A stretch of DNA of 64,000 nucleotides, from assembly GCF_009905535.1 (NCBI RefSeq), contig NZ_JAAALA010000018.1, positions 24,907 through 88,906 on the forward strand. Reading direction: 5' to 3'. Below, in pieces: positions 28,363 through 37,984 of this stretch (positions are counted from its first letter, which is position 1; every line of letters starts with the position of its first letter). Source of the stretch: Caulobacter sp. SLTY. GTDB lineage: Bacteria > Pseudomonadota > Alphaproteobacteria > Caulobacterales > Caulobacteraceae. Below the pieces are notes generated by a model. The model was not told the origin of the DNA and did no database searches. It saw only the letters and a program-made list of their open reading frames with translations. The position numbers and the translations under genes are program-made.

Positions 28363-29883
28363 ATGAAAACACTCAAGTTTGGACGGCTGGCCGGGCTGAT
28401 GCTCGCCGCCGCCATCGCCGGAGCGCCGATGGCGGCTCCGGTGTTCGCCCAGGAGGCCCCGCCCGCCGCGGCCGCCACCACCGAAGCGCCGGCCCCGGCC
28501 GCCGCCGCGCCCGCCGAGGCCGCGCCGGCCGCCGCCGAGGAAGCGGCGCCCGCTGCTCCGACCCCTGACAAGGGCGACACCACCTGGATGATGGTCTCGA
28601 TGATCCTCGTCCTGATGATGATCATTCCCGGCCTCGCGCTGTTCTACGGCGGCCTGGTGCGGTCCAAGAACATGCTGTCGATGCTGGTGCAGGTGACCAC
28701 GGTCGCCGCCATCGGCATCCTCTGCTGGGTCGGTTGGGGCTACAGCCTGGCCTTCACCAGCGGCGGAGCGCTCGACGACTTTGTCGGGGGCTTGAGCAAG
28801 GTCGGCCTGACCGGGGCGATCTTCAACGACGCCGGCGCCTTCACCAACGTCGAGACCTTCTCCAAGGACGTGGTCATCCCCGAGCTGATCTTTGTCGCCT
28901 TCCAGGCCACCTTCGCGGCGATCACCGCGGCCCTGGTGCTGGGTGGCGTCGCCGAGCGGATGAAGTTCCTGGCCGTGGTGGTGTTCGCCGTCCTCTGGCC
29001 GCTGCTCTCCTACTACCCGCTGGCCCACATGGTCTGGTGGTGGGCCGGGGCCACTTCGGCGTTCGGTATGGAAGCGTCCGACCTGACCGGCGGCGCGGGC
29101 CTGCTGTGGAGCTGGGGCGCGCTGGACTTCGCCGGCGGCACCGTGGTGCACATCAACGCCGGTATCGCGGCCCTGGTCGGCGCCCTGATCCTGGGCAAGC
29201 GCACCGGCTACCAGAAGGAGCCGATGCAGCCGCACAGCCTGACGCTGACCATGGTCGGCGCCGGCCTGCTGTGGGTGGGCTGGTTCGGCTTCAACGCCGG
29301 TTCCAACCTGGAGGCCAACGGCTATGCCGGCCTGGCTTTGATCAACACCCTGGTCTGCACCGCCGCGGCGGGCGTCAGCTGGCTGATCACCGAACAGGTC
29401 ACGCGCGGCAAGGCGTCTGCGCTGGGCCTGGCCTCCGGTCTGGTCGCCGGTCTGGTCGCGGTCACGCCGGCCGCCGGCTTTGCCGGCCCGCTGGGCTCGA
29501 TCGTGCTCGGCCTGATCGTCTCGCCGATCTGCGTGATCTTCTGCTCGGTCGTGAAGAACGCGCTGAAGTATGACGACAGCCTGGACGCCTTCGGCATCCA
29601 CGCCATCGGCGGCATCATCGGGGCCATCGCCACGGGCTTCCTGGTCAATCCGGCCTGGGGCGGCGCGGGCGTGGTGGACTTCACCAACGGCACGACCGGC
29701 TACGACATGGGCGTGCAGGTGATGGCCCAGGTGAAGGCCGTCGGCTTCGCCATCCTCTGGTCGGCCGTGGCTTCGACCATCGTCTTCCTCCTGATCAAGC
29801 TGATCTTCGGCCTGCGCGTCAGCGCGGAAACCGAAGAGGATGGTCTGGATATCGCCGAGCACGGGGAGCGGGCCTACCACTAG
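28363..29883 (+). CDS. amtB: Ammonium transporter
   Basis: The 506-residue protein has a signal-like start (MKTLKFGRLAGLMLAAAIAG) followed by an Ala/Pro/Glu-rich stretch to about residue 68, then 11 transmembrane helices. PGLALFYGGLVRSKN, DFAGGTVVHINAGIAALVGA (first pore His) and FGIHAIGGIIGAIATG (second pore His) are Amt signatures. It imports ammonium/ammonia. It lies 24 bp after glnK; this pair is a standard operon. The Ala/Pro-rich N-terminal extension of about 40 residues after the signal is longer than in E. coli AmtB. Confidence 0.96.
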   Translation: MKTLKFGRLAGLMLAAAIAGAPMAAPVFAQEAPPAAAATTEAPAPAAAAPAEAAPAAAEEAAPAAPTPDKGDTTWMMVSMILVLMMIIPGLALFYGGLVRSKNMLSMLVQVTTVAAIGILCWVGWGYSLAFTSGGALDDFVGGLSKVGLTGAIFNDAGAFTNVETFSKDVVIPELIFVAFQATFAAITAALVLGGVAERMKFLAVVVFAVLWPLLSYYPLAHMVWWWAGATSAFGMEASDLTGGAGLLWSWGALDFAGGTVVHINAGIAALVGALILGKRTGYQKEPMQPHSLTLTMVGAGLLWVGWFGFNAGSNLEANGYAGLALINTLVCTAAAGVSWLITEQVTRGKASALGLASGLVAGLVAVTPAAGFAGPLGSIVLGLIVSPICVIFCSVVKNALKYDDSLDAFGIHAIGGIIGAIATGFLVNPAWGGAGVVDFTNGTTGYDMGVQVMAQVKAVGFAILWSAVASTIVFLLIKLIFGLRVSAETEEDGLDIAEHGERAYH

Positions 29884-30217
29884 TCTTCAGGTAGGATCCC
29901 CTCTCCCCATCTCCGGGGGGAGATCAGCGGGGGGCGTGGCGGGCAACCGCCACGCCCTTCGGCGTTTCTGGGGGGCCTTGCGAAGGCGGAGAGAGTGGTC
30001 GTCGCTCCCCCTCTGGGGGAGCTGTCCGATGCGAATACGCATCGGACTGAGGGGGCAGCGCCGCCTTGTTGGGTTGATCATAGGCGCCGACATCGACGGC
30101 AGCGCCATAACGCTCCCCGTCCTGTCCGTTCGGCGCCGCCCCCACCACCACGCGCGTATTCGCGCGCGGTCCCCCGCCCCCGAAGGGGGCGGAACTAAAT
30201 GGACTGTCCGACGCGCC
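29884..30217. repeat. Repeat-rich intergenic region between convergent amtB and ispE
   Basis: This 334 bp holds no supported gene. It contains the hairpin at 29932-29957, a second perfect palindrome GTCCGATGCG/CGCATCGGAC (30024-30047, AATA loop), a CCCCCTCTGGGGGA box just before it, and GCGCGTATTCGCGCGC near 30160. Such stacked palindromes are typical of dispersed intergenic elements. Confidence 0.6.
29932..29957 (+). terminator. Probable terminator after amtB
   Basis: A perfect 11-bp stem GGGCGTGGCGG / CCGCCACGCCC with a GCAA loop lies about 50 bp after the amtB stop. Only a weak T-rich tail (TTCGGCGTTT) follows. Confidence 0.55.
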
Positions 30218-31087
30218 CTACCCCAGCCGACACCGCCGGACCCACCAGTCCGGGCGCATGCTTTCCAGCCGCTCGGCCAGGCCCTCGGCCTCGATGTCGC
30301 CGGCGCAGAGGGCGAAGCAGGTCGCGCCCGAACCGCTCATCCTGGCCAGCAGGGTTTCCGGCTCGCCGCGCAGGGTTTCCAGCACCTCACCGATGGCGGG
30401 GGTCAGGGACACCGCCGGGGCCTCCAGGTCGTTGCGGCAGCCGGCCATGACGGCGGCCACCTCGACCGCGTCCTCGAAGGCATCGGGCAGCCACGGCCGT
30501 TCTGCGTTCCCCGGCGCGCCTGCCTCGTCATAGGCGCGGTAGACCGGGCCGGTCGGCGAGGCGACGCGCGGATTGACCAGCACCGCGTCGAGCGACGGCA
30601 TCCCGGGCGCGCGGACCAGCACCTCGCCCCTGCCCTCGCCGATCACCGTGCCGCCCCACAGGCAGGCGACGCCGTCGGAGCCGAGCCCGGCGGCGATGGC
30701 GTTCAGGGCCTCGTCCTGCATCGGGATGTCGAGCGCATCGCGCAGCAGGCGCAGGGTGGCCCCCGCGTCCGACGATCCGCCGCCCAGGCCCGCCGCGATC
30801 GGCAGCTGTTTGTCGAGGATCAGGCGGAACGGCGGCAAGGGTCGCCCCGCCGCCTTGGTCAGGGCCCAGGCGGCCCGCAGGACCAGATTGTTGGGCTCCA
30901 GCGCCAGTCCGGCGGCGAAGGGGCCGGTGACCTCGAAATCCAGCGCCTCGGACGGTTGCACGGCCACCCGGTCGCCGACATCGGCGAACACCATCAGGCT
31001 GCTGACCGGGTGGAAGCCGTCGGCGGCCAGAGAGCCGACGTGCAGATAGAGGTTCACCTTGGCGGGTGCGAAAGCGGACAGGCCCAT
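30218..31087 (-). CDS. ispE: 4-diphosphocytidyl-2-C-methyl-D-erythritol kinase
   Basis: The 289-residue GHMP kinase has AFAPAKVNLYLHVG at the start. The phosphate-binding motif PIAAGLGGGSSDAGATLRLL lies near residue 95, and MSGSGATCFAL near residue 260. It phosphorylates CDP-methylerythritol in the MEP isoprenoid pathway. It lies 21 bp after the TPR lipoprotein gene on the same strand, an arrangement that suggests co-transcription. Confidence 0.95.
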   Translation of the reverse strand: MGLSAFAPAKVNLYLHVGSLAADGFHPVSSLMVFADVGDRVAVQPSEALDFEVTGPFAAGLALEPNNLVLRAAWALTKAAGRPLPPFRLILDKQLPIAAGLGGGSSDAGATLRLLRDALDIPMQDEALNAIAAGLGSDGVACLWGGTVIGEGRGEVLVRAPGMPSLDAVLVNPRVASPTGPVYRAYDEAGAPGNAERPWLPDAFEDAVEVAAVMAGCRNDLEAPAVSLTPAIGEVLETLRGEPETLLARMSGSGATCFALCAGDIEAEGLAERLESMRPDWWVRRCRLG

Positions 31088-31108
31088 GCCCCTACCCCGA
31101 TCCGTTCG

Positions 31109-32833
31109 CTACTGGCGCTGTGCGACCACCGGCTTGACGCCCGTCAGCCCCTTGGCGAGCTTTTCCTCGGCCTTGGCCTTGATCGTGGCGTTGGGCTTCA
31201 GCTGCAGCACGCGGTTCCACTGGAAGCGGGCCTCGATCTGGCGACCGACCTGCCAGTAGGCGTCGCCGAGGTGGTCGTTGATCTCCGGATCGGCGGGCTC
31301 GAGCATGGCGGCGCGTTCGAGGTGCTCGACGGCGTTGCGGTAGTCGCCCATGCGGAAATAGGCCCAGCCCAGGCTGTCGATCATCGGCCCGCTGCGGGGA
31401 TTGGCGGCGACGGCCTTCTGGACCATGGCCATGGCCTCGCCCAGCCGCTCTCCACGGTCGATCCAGCTGTATCCAAGGTAGTTGAGCAGTTCCGGCTCGT
31501 CCGGCTGCATGGCCAGGGCCTTCTGCAGGTCGGCCTCGGCGCCCGGCCAGTCACCGCTCCGCTCGCGGGAGATGGCGCGCATGTAGAAGAGGCGCCAGTC
31601 GGCCGCCTCGCCGTCGATCGCGATGACCTGGTCCATCAGCTTGGCGGACTCGGCGTACCGCTCGTTGGCCCGCAGGATGTCGGCATAGGTGACCAGGCCA
31701 TCGCGGTCGCCACCGGCCGCGCCATCCGCGGCCATCTTCAGGGCGGCCTCGCTCTCGCCGGCCGCCTGGAACGACCAGGCCAGCCGCGAGCGGGCGGTGG
31801 CGTATTCGCGCGAGGCGGTCCCTATGCGGGCGTAGGCGGCGCGGGCGTTTTCCGCGTCCTCCATGCCGGTGTAGGCGTCGCCGATCTCGACCCACAGCTC
31901 ATCGCGGCTGGAGTCCAGCCGGGCCGACAGGCGCAGGTAGGCCAGCGCCAGGCCGTACTGCTTTTCCGCCGACATGGCCGAGGCCGGGATCAACAGGGCG
32001 CGGGCGCCGCCCTGCTTGAGCGTGGTCATGGCCGGCGGCTTCTTGCGGGCGGCGGCGCGGGCGCGGGCGGCGGTCAGGGCCGGGTCGTTGCGGCGCACCT
32101 TCAGGGCGGCGTCATAGACAGCCACCGCCTCCGGCCCACGCTTGCGGCGTTCGAGGAAGGCGCCGTAGTCGGGGGCGAAGATGGCCGAGGCCTCGCCGTA
32201 GGACATCAGGATCTTGTAGTTGGTCTCGGCCTCGTCATAGCGCTTGAAGTGCTCGAACAGGAGGGCCTGGTTCAGCAGGCCGAACACCTCGACCAGCCGG
32301 TCGCCGCGCAGCACCGGGCGAGTGACCGCCGCGTCCATGTCGCCGCCCGCCGCCGCCGCCCAGGGGGCGAACAGCACCGCCGCCTGGCGGTGCGGGAAAC
32401 CGACGCCCTGGTCGATCATGATGGCCTTGGCGGTGGCGCCATCGCCGCTGGCCAGGGCGTCCACCGCCTTGGTCAGAAGGCCCAGCCGCACGATGACCAC
32501 CGGCCCCTCGCCCTCGGCGGGCGCCAGCTGGGCGGCCTTCTGGACATCGCCGGCGAACAGGGCGGTCTGGAAGCTGCGCTGCTTGAGGCTGGTGGCTTCG
32601 GCGCCGGCGATCTGGGCCTTGGAGAAGTAGTCGAAGGCCTCCTCGTTCTGGCCATCGGCCTGGGCCGCCTGGCCGGCCAGGAACAGGCCGTAACCGGAGC
32701 GGCCTTCCTCGGGCGCCTCGACCGCCGCCGGCTGCGACGGACGCAGGCCGGCATCGTCCGCTGAGGGCGTGGTGGCGCAGGCCGCCAGGAACAGGACGGA
32801 CAGGGCGGCGGAGGCAAGGGCGAGGCGCTTCAT
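31109..32833 (-). CDS. TPR-repeat lipoprotein
   Basis: ATG 32833 gives 574 residues beginning MKRLALASAALSVLFLAACATTPS, with a lipobox LAAC. The whole mature part is helical repeats. The clearest TPRs are in residues 440-545 (ELLNYLGYSWIDRGERLGEAM, PMIDSLGWAYFRMGDYRNAVEHL, EINDHLGDAYWQVGRQIEARFQW). It is likely an outer-membrane or periplasmic scaffold; the partner is unknown. It lies between the ETF-QO gene (84 bp upstream) and ispE (21 bp downstream). Confidence 0.85.
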   Translation of the reverse strand: MKRLALASAALSVLFLAACATTPSADDAGLRPSQPAAVEAPEEGRSGYGLFLAGQAAQADGQNEEAFDYFSKAQIAGAEATSLKQRSFQTALFAGDVQKAAQLAPAEGEGPVVIVRLGLLTKAVDALASGDGATAKAIMIDQGVGFPHRQAAVLFAPWAAAAGGDMDAAVTRPVLRGDRLVEVFGLLNQALLFEHFKRYDEAETNYKILMSYGEASAIFAPDYGAFLERRKRGPEAVAVYDAALKVRRNDPALTAARARAAARKKPPAMTTLKQGGARALLIPASAMSAEKQYGLALAYLRLSARLDSSRDELWVEIGDAYTGMEDAENARAAYARIGTASREYATARSRLAWSFQAAGESEAALKMAADGAAGGDRDGLVTYADILRANERYAESAKLMDQVIAIDGEAADWRLFYMRAISRERSGDWPGAEADLQKALAMQPDEPELLNYLGYSWIDRGERLGEAMAMVQKAVAANPRSGPMIDSLGWAYFRMGDYRNAVEHLERAAMLEPADPEINDHLGDAYWQVGRQIEARFQWNRVLQLKPNATIKAKAEEKLAKGLTGVKPVVAQRQ

Positions 32834-32917
32834 GGAGCCTAACTTGCCGCAATCGGTGGCGGGAGCAAGGCGGTTCGCGCGGGATGGGGCCTTAGCCGGC
32901 ATCCCGCGTGGGAAACG

Positions 32918-34609
32918 CTACATGTTCGGGTAGTTCGGCCCGCCGCCGCCTTCCGGCGTGGTCCAGACGATGTTCTGCGACGGGTCCTTGATGTCGCAGG
33001 TTTTGCAGTGGACGCAGTTTTGGGCGTTGATCTGGAACTTCGGATTGTTCCCCGCCTCGTCGTACAGCACCTCATAGACCCCGGCCGGGCAGTAGAGCCG
33101 GGCCGGTTCGCCGTACTTGGGCAGGTTCACCGCGATCGGGATCGACGGGTCCTTCAGCTTCAGGTGGGCCGGCTGGTCTTCCTCGTGGTTCGTCGCCGAC
33201 AGGAAGACGCTGGACAGCTTGTCGAAGCTGATCACGCCGTCGGGCTTGGGATAGACCAGCTGCTTGTTGCCGAACTCGGCGGCCGTGCCGGTCGATTCCG
33301 CGTCGGTCTTTCCGTGCTTGAGGGTGCCGAAGAAGGAGAAACCGCCCAGCAGGTGCGTGCACCACATGTCGAACATGCCGGCGGCGCCGCCCAGCGCGGT
33401 GCCCAGTTTCGACAGCAGCGGCTTGGCGTTGCGGACGGTCTTCAGTTCCTTGGCGACCCAGCTGTTCTCGTAGGCCGCCTGGTATTCGACCAGCTCATCC
33501 GACGCCCGGCCGGCCTGGACGGCCTTGAAGGCTTCCTCGGCGGCCAGCATGCCGGTCTTCATGGCGTTGTGGCTGCCCTTGATGCGCGGCACGTTGACGA
33601 AGCCGGCCGAGCAGCCGACCAGCACGCCGCCGGGGAAGGTCAGCTTGGGCACCGACTGATAGCCGCCCTCGGTGATGGCGCGGGCGCCGTAGGCGATGCG
33701 CTTGCCGCCCTCCAGATAGGGCTTCACCGAAGGGTGGTGCTTGAATCGCTGGAACTCGTCGAAGGGCGAGAGGAAGGGGTTCTTGTAGGAGAGGTGGACC
33801 ACGTAGCCGATGGCCACGTAGTTGTCCCCGAAGTGGTACATGAAACTGCCGCCGCCGGTGTTGGCGTCCAGCGGCCAGCCGGTGGTGTGCTGGGCCAGGC
33901 CCGGGCGGTGGTTGGCGGCGGGCACCTGCCACAGCTCCTTGATGCCGATGCCGTACTTCTGGGGCTCCTTGCCCTTGGCCAGGTCGAACTTGGCGATCAG
34001 CTTCTTGGCCAGCGAGCCGCGCACGCCCTCGGCGATGAAGACGTACTTGCCGTGCAGCTCCATGCCGGGCTGGTAGTCGGGCTTCTTCTCGCCGTCCTTG
34101 CCAACGCCGACCACGCCGACCACCACGCCCTTGACCGAGCCATCGTCGTTCCAGACCAGGTCGGAGGCGGCGAAGCCCGGATAGATCTCGACGCCCAGTT
34201 CCTCGGCCTTGCCGGCCAGCCAGCGACAGACGTTACCCAGCGAGGCGATGTAGCAGCCGTCGTTGTGCATGAACGGCGGCATGGCGAACATCGGCAGGTC
34301 CAGCTCGCCCTGCGGGCCGAGCACCAGGAATTTGTCCTTGGTGACCGGCGTCTCAAGCGGCGCGCCCTGTTCCTTCCAGTCGGGGATCAGTTCGGTCAGC
34401 GCCTTGGGATCGATCACCGCGCCCGACAGGATATGGGCCCCGACCTCGGAGCCCTTTTCCAGCAGGGCGACCGAAATCTCGGTCCCGGCCGCCTCGGCCA
34501 TCTGTTTCAGACGGATCGCCGAGGCCAGCCCGGCCGGGCCGCCACCCACGATCACGACATCATATTCCATCGCTTCGCGTTCTTCGGCGGCCGCGTCGAT
34601 GTCGCTCAT
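32918..34609 (-). CDS. Electron transfer flavoprotein-ubiquinone oxidoreductase
   Basis: This is a 563-residue FAD and 4Fe-4S enzyme. The dinucleotide motif DVVIVGGGPAGLASAIRL lies near residue 18, and EKGSEVGAHILSGAVIDP follows. The C-terminal cluster motif is NCVHCKTCDIKDP. It passes electrons from reduced ETF (fatty acid and amino acid oxidation) to the quinone pool at the inner membrane. ATG 34609 follows GAGGACTGACC. The upstream open extension to 34669 lacks family similarity. It is divergent from the uracil-DNA glycosylase gene. Confidence 0.95.
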   Translation of the reverse strand: MSDIDAAAEEREAMEYDVVIVGGGPAGLASAIRLKQMAEAAGTEISVALLEKGSEVGAHILSGAVIDPKALTELIPDWKEQGAPLETPVTKDKFLVLGPQGELDLPMFAMPPFMHNDGCYIASLGNVCRWLAGKAEELGVEIYPGFAASDLVWNDDGSVKGVVVGVVGVGKDGEKKPDYQPGMELHGKYVFIAEGVRGSLAKKLIAKFDLAKGKEPQKYGIGIKELWQVPAANHRPGLAQHTTGWPLDANTGGGSFMYHFGDNYVAIGYVVHLSYKNPFLSPFDEFQRFKHHPSVKPYLEGGKRIAYGARAITEGGYQSVPKLTFPGGVLVGCSAGFVNVPRIKGSHNAMKTGMLAAEEAFKAVQAGRASDELVEYQAAYENSWVAKELKTVRNAKPLLSKLGTALGGAAGMFDMWCTHLLGGFSFFGTLKHGKTDAESTGTAAEFGNKQLVYPKPDGVISFDKLSSVFLSATNHEEDQPAHLKLKDPSIPIAVNLPKYGEPARLYCPAGVYEVLYDEAGNNPKFQINAQNCVHCKTCDIKDPSQNIVWTTPEGGGGPNYPNM

Positions 34610-34791
34610 GGTCAGTCCTCGGTTCGAAAGTCTGGTCCGCTTATCGTGATCTGACCCGACGGCGGTCAAGCATCAATGGGCCCTCAAATGGCCTAAAGGC
34701 CGTTCGCGGCAAGCCAGTTGCTAATGGCTCTCAAGTAACCACCCTTCGAGGGGGGTGACCCGGGCTTGGCGGCCCCCTATCCTCTCCTCCG

Positions 34792-35613
34792 ATGACTCCC
34801 GCCCTCGACCGCCGCGCCGCTGAGGCCCTGCTCGCCTTCTGGGCCGAGGCGGGGGTGGAGGCGCTGTATGGCGAGGCGCCGATCGACCGGTTGGCCGAGG
34901 GGGCCGAGCGGCTGAAGGCCAAGCCTCGGCCGGCTCCGCCGCCGCCGACTCCGCTGCGGTCGGGCCGGCCCGGACCGGCCGCGCCCGACATCGGCGCGGC
35001 CCTCGCCCAGGCCCAGGAGATGGCCGCGGCCGCCCAGACGCTCGAACAGCTGGCCGAGGCCATCGCGGCCTTCGAAGGCTGCCCGCTGCGCTACGAGGGC
35101 GCCCGGCAGGCGGTGTTCGCGCGGGGCAATCCGCAGGGACCGGTGATGGTCATCGGCGAGGGCCCCGGCGGCGACGAGGATGCGCAGGGGGCGCCGTTCG
35201 TCGGCCGCGCGGGGCAACTGCTGGATCGCATGTTAGGCGCCGCCGGCCTGACCGACCGGGTGTTCATCACCAACACCGTCTTCTGGCGTCCGCCCGGCAA
35301 CCGCACGCCGACCCCGGCGGAACAGGCCGTCTGTGCGCCATTCCTCGAGCGGGCCGTCGCCCTGGTGAATCCGAAGATGCTGCTGCTGGCCGGCGGGGCC
35401 TCGGCCAAGAGTGTGCTGAAGCGGGACGAGGGCATCCTCGCCATGCGCGGCCGGTGGTTCGAATGGAAGTCGGCCGATGGTTCGCTGGACCTGCCCGCCA
35501 TGCCGACACTCCACCCCGCCTTCCTGCTGCGTCAGCCGGCAGCCAAGAAGAAGGCGTGGCTGGACCTTCTGACGCTGACCGAAAGGCTTGATCGAGCGGG
35601 ACGGCCTGCCTAA
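34792..35613 (+). CDS. Family 4-type uracil-DNA glycosylase lacking two cluster cysteines
   Basis: The 273-residue protein has a variable Pro/Ala-rich N-terminal 90 residues. The catalytic domain follows: motif A is [24 protein letters not shown], with [13 protein letters not shown] in the middle and motif [12 protein letters not shown]. It should excise uracil from DNA. Classical family 4 enzymes hold a 4Fe-4S cluster with four Cys. Here Cys97 (EGCPL) and Cys181 (AVCAPFL) are present, but the first Cys is Phe94 and the one before RPPGNR is Trp165, so a normal cluster is unlikely. The same pattern is usual in alphaproteobacterial relatives as far as I recall. Confidence 0.88.
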   Translation: MTPALDRRAAEALLAFWAEAGVEALYGEAPIDRLAEGAERLKAKPRPAPPPPTPLRSGRPGPAAPDIGAALAQAQEMAAAAQTLEQLAEAIAAFEGCPLRYEGARQAVFARGNPQGPVMVIGEGPGGDEDAQGAPFVGRAGQLLDRMLGAAGLTDRVFITNTVFWRPPGNRTPTPAEQAVCAPFLERAVALVNPKMLLLAGGASAKSVLKRDEGILAMRGRWFEWKSADGSLDLPAMPTLHPAFLLRQPAAKKKAWLDLLTLTERLDRAGRPA

Positions 35614-35673
35614 AGCTGCACGTCTCTTGCAACGGGGACCGGGCGAGCGTTGTGCGCGCGGGGGTGAAACGGC

Positions 35674-37374
35674 ATGGCGTCTGCCGCTGATCGGCTTTGC
35701 AGGGCTCTGATCCTGACAGTTTTCGCCCTTCTGGCGGCGAGCTGGCTGGCGGCCGGGACCGCCCTGGCCGCCGACAAGCCGCTGAGCAACGCCGACGAGG
35801 CTCGCTACCGCGCCGCCTTCGCCGCCGCCGACCGGGGCGACTTCGACGCCGCCGAAGAAGCGCTGGAAAAGGTCAGGGATCGCTCGCTGGTCGGCCATGT
35901 GGCCTTCGTCAAGCTGATGCACCCCACCGACTACCGCGCCACCTACGCCGAACTGGCCGACTGGTTGGACGATCATCGGGAGCTGGGCGGGGCCGAGCGG
36001 ATCTACGTCCTGGCCCAGAAGCGACAGCCTAAGGGAACCCGCGAGCCCAAGGCGCCCAGCTTCATCGCCGTGGCCCGCGCCTGGACGGCCAGCGCCGTCG
36101 ACAGCGGCGACGCCAGCTTCCGGGCGCGGGACGCCTACTACAGCGGCCGGGTCAGCGAGGCCTGGGTGCTGGCCCCGGGCGCGGATGAGCCCTGGATCGC
36201 CGGCCTGGCGGGCTGGCGCCTGGGCAAGGTGGACGAGGCCCGCAAGTTCTTCCTGCAGGTGGCGGCGGACGACACCTACGACGACTGGATGCGGGCCGGC
36301 GCCTGGTTCTGGGCCGGCCGGGCGGCCGAGCGTAGCGGCGACCTCGCCAACGCCCGCGTCTATTTCGGCCGGGCCGCGGCGGCGCCCTACACGTTCTACG
36401 GCCTGCTGGCCCGGCGGAAGCTGGAGCTGGAGGGCCATCGGATGGTCGCCCTGCCTCCCGTCGCCCAGAAGGCCATGGCCCCGGTCCCGAACGAGGCGCC
36501 GGAGGGCGACGTCAGCCCGCTGCTGGTCAAGGTCTCCGCCCGCGAACAGGAGCATGCCGACGGCCTGGTCTCCCGCGACCCGCGCGCCCGTCGCGCCGCC
36601 GCGCTGGTGCAAGTCGGCCGTCCGATTGAGGCGGCGCAGGAGCTGCGTATCGGGCTGGCCACGGCCGGTTCCGAGACGGGCCAGCGCGAATGGCAGTCGC
36701 TGATCGTCGCCCTGAAGGTTCCGCTGCAGCTGGCGGCGACCCCGACCACGGCCGGTAAGAAGAAGCCGGCCCGCCCCTATCGACCGGAAGCCTATGACGA
36801 GCCGGAACTGTGGCCGGATGGCGGGTTCACCCTTGACCGCGCCCTGGTCTACGCCCTCGTGCGCCAGGAGAGCCGCTTCAACCCTTACGCCTACAGCCAC
36901 GCCGGGGCGGTGGGGCTAATGCAGGTGCTGCCGACCTCGGCGGCCTATGCGGCCGGGGACGACAGCCTGGTGAACAACATCATGCCGCTGTTCGATCCGC
37001 CGGTGAACCTGCGGGTCGGCCAGGACTATATGAGCTGGCTGATGCAGAAGGGCCTGGGCGGTGGCGACCAGGGCTACGACCTGTTCCGCGTGATCGCCGC
37101 CTACAACGGCGGGCCGGGGGCTGTGATCAAGACCCGTGGCCGCATGGAACTGGACGCCGACGCCCTGCTGTTCATGGAAAGCCTGCCGGCGAAAGAGACG
37201 CGGGAATACGTCGAGAAGGTCGCCTTCGGCTACTGGACCTATCGCCGGAAGTGGGGCCAGCCGACCCCGACCCTCGACTCGGCGGTGCGCTATGAGCGGA
37301 TCGTCGACATGCGGATCGACCAGGCGGCGGGCGTTCAGTTGGCGTCCGACAAGGCGGGCTCGCCGACTCGCTAG
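35674..37374 (+). CDS. slt: Soluble lytic murein transglycosylase (Slt70-like)
   Basis: The 566-residue protein has a signal peptide (ends TALAADKP). A superhelical domain of TPR-like helices spans about 40-370, and a C-terminal SLT domain follows. The catalytic Glu399 is in LVRQESRFNPYAYSHAGAVGLMQVLPTSA, and VGQDYMSWLM and IAAYNGGPGAV complete the domain. It cleaves peptidoglycan glycan strands to anhydromuropeptides in the periplasm. It overlaps the convergent glycosyltransferase-like gene by 4 bp. Confidence 0.93.
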   Translation: MASAADRLCRALILTVFALLAASWLAAGTALAADKPLSNADEARYRAAFAAADRGDFDAAEEALEKVRDRSLVGHVAFVKLMHPTDYRATYAELADWLDDHRELGGAERIYVLAQKRQPKGTREPKAPSFIAVARAWTASAVDSGDASFRARDAYYSGRVSEAWVLAPGADEPWIAGLAGWRLGKVDEARKFFLQVAADDTYDDWMRAGAWFWAGRAAERSGDLANARVYFGRAAAAPYTFYGLLARRKLELEGHRMVALPPVAQKAMAPVPNEAPEGDVSPLLVKVSAREQEHADGLVSRDPRARRAAALVQVGRPIEAAQELRIGLATAGSETGQREWQSLIVALKVPLQLAATPTTAGKKKPARPYRPEAYDEPELWPDGGFTLDRALVYALVRQESRFNPYAYSHAGAVGLMQVLPTSAAYAAGDDSLVNNIMPLFDPPVNLRVGQDYMSWLMQKGLGGGDQGYDLFRVIAAYNGGPGAVIKTRGRMELDADALLFMESLPAKETREYVEKVAFGYWTYRRKWGQPTPTLDSAVRYERIVDMRIDQAAGVQLASDKAGSPTR

Positions 37375-37856
37375 CGCGTTACCAGCGCGTCAAGCCGGTC
37401 GATCCGGCCGCGCAGGCGGCGCAGCAGATCCGGGCCTTCGCCACCGCCGACCTCATCGTACAGCCGACGGGAGACCAGCAGGCTCTCATCGCCCTTGACC
37501 CCCTGCCGCCAGGCCGGTCGACGCCCGTCGCGGGAGAGACGGAAACAGCCGGCGCGCGCCCAGTCGCTCCCCAGATGCCGTGCGACCGGCGCCTCCCAAC
37601 CGGATGACGGCACGAGGCCGGGCCGGAGCAGCATCAACCAGTCGCCCCGCGCGGCGGCGCAGGCATCCGCCACCCCTTGGCCCCGGAAGATGCGCGCACC
37701 CGCATCATCGGCGATGTCCAGGGTGGCGTCGGTCGATCCCTGATCAACGACCAGCAGCTCCTTGACCAGCCCGTCCACCGCCGCAGGCACCAGCGCCGCC
37801 AGGGTGGCGGATAGGGCCTGGCCACTGTTCAACGTGGGGATCACGACGGAGATCAT
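37371..37856 (-). CDS. Short GT2-like glycosyltransferase
   Basis: The 161-residue protein begins MISVVIPTLNSGQALSATL and has ELLVVDQGSTDATLDIAD, the nucleotide-binding half of the GT-A fold. The DxD region is weak: GDWLMLLRPGLVPSSGWE has the usual 'LhlhxD' place without DxD. GT2 enzymes usually have 220 or more residues, so this is a minimal form that may be inactive or a regulatory relative. ATG 37856 is chosen because the family start is there; the frame runs to 37901. Confidence 0.72.
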   Translation of the reverse strand: MISVVIPTLNSGQALSATLAALVPAAVDGLVKELLVVDQGSTDATLDIADDAGARIFRGQGVADACAAARGDWLMLLRPGLVPSSGWEAPVARHLGSDWARAGCFRLSRDGRRPAWRQGVKGDESLLVSRRLYDEVGGGEGPDLLRRLRGRIDRLDALVTR

Positions 37857-37984
37857 CCGGCCGTCATGACGGGTCGTGACCGACGAGGAAAGCCCGGGCA
37901 TCCGTTTGGACCGGATGTTCCCGCTTCGTTGCGTCCGTTAACCAAGGGGCATGACCACCGGGTTCCGGCTTTGTCCTCGAGCCG

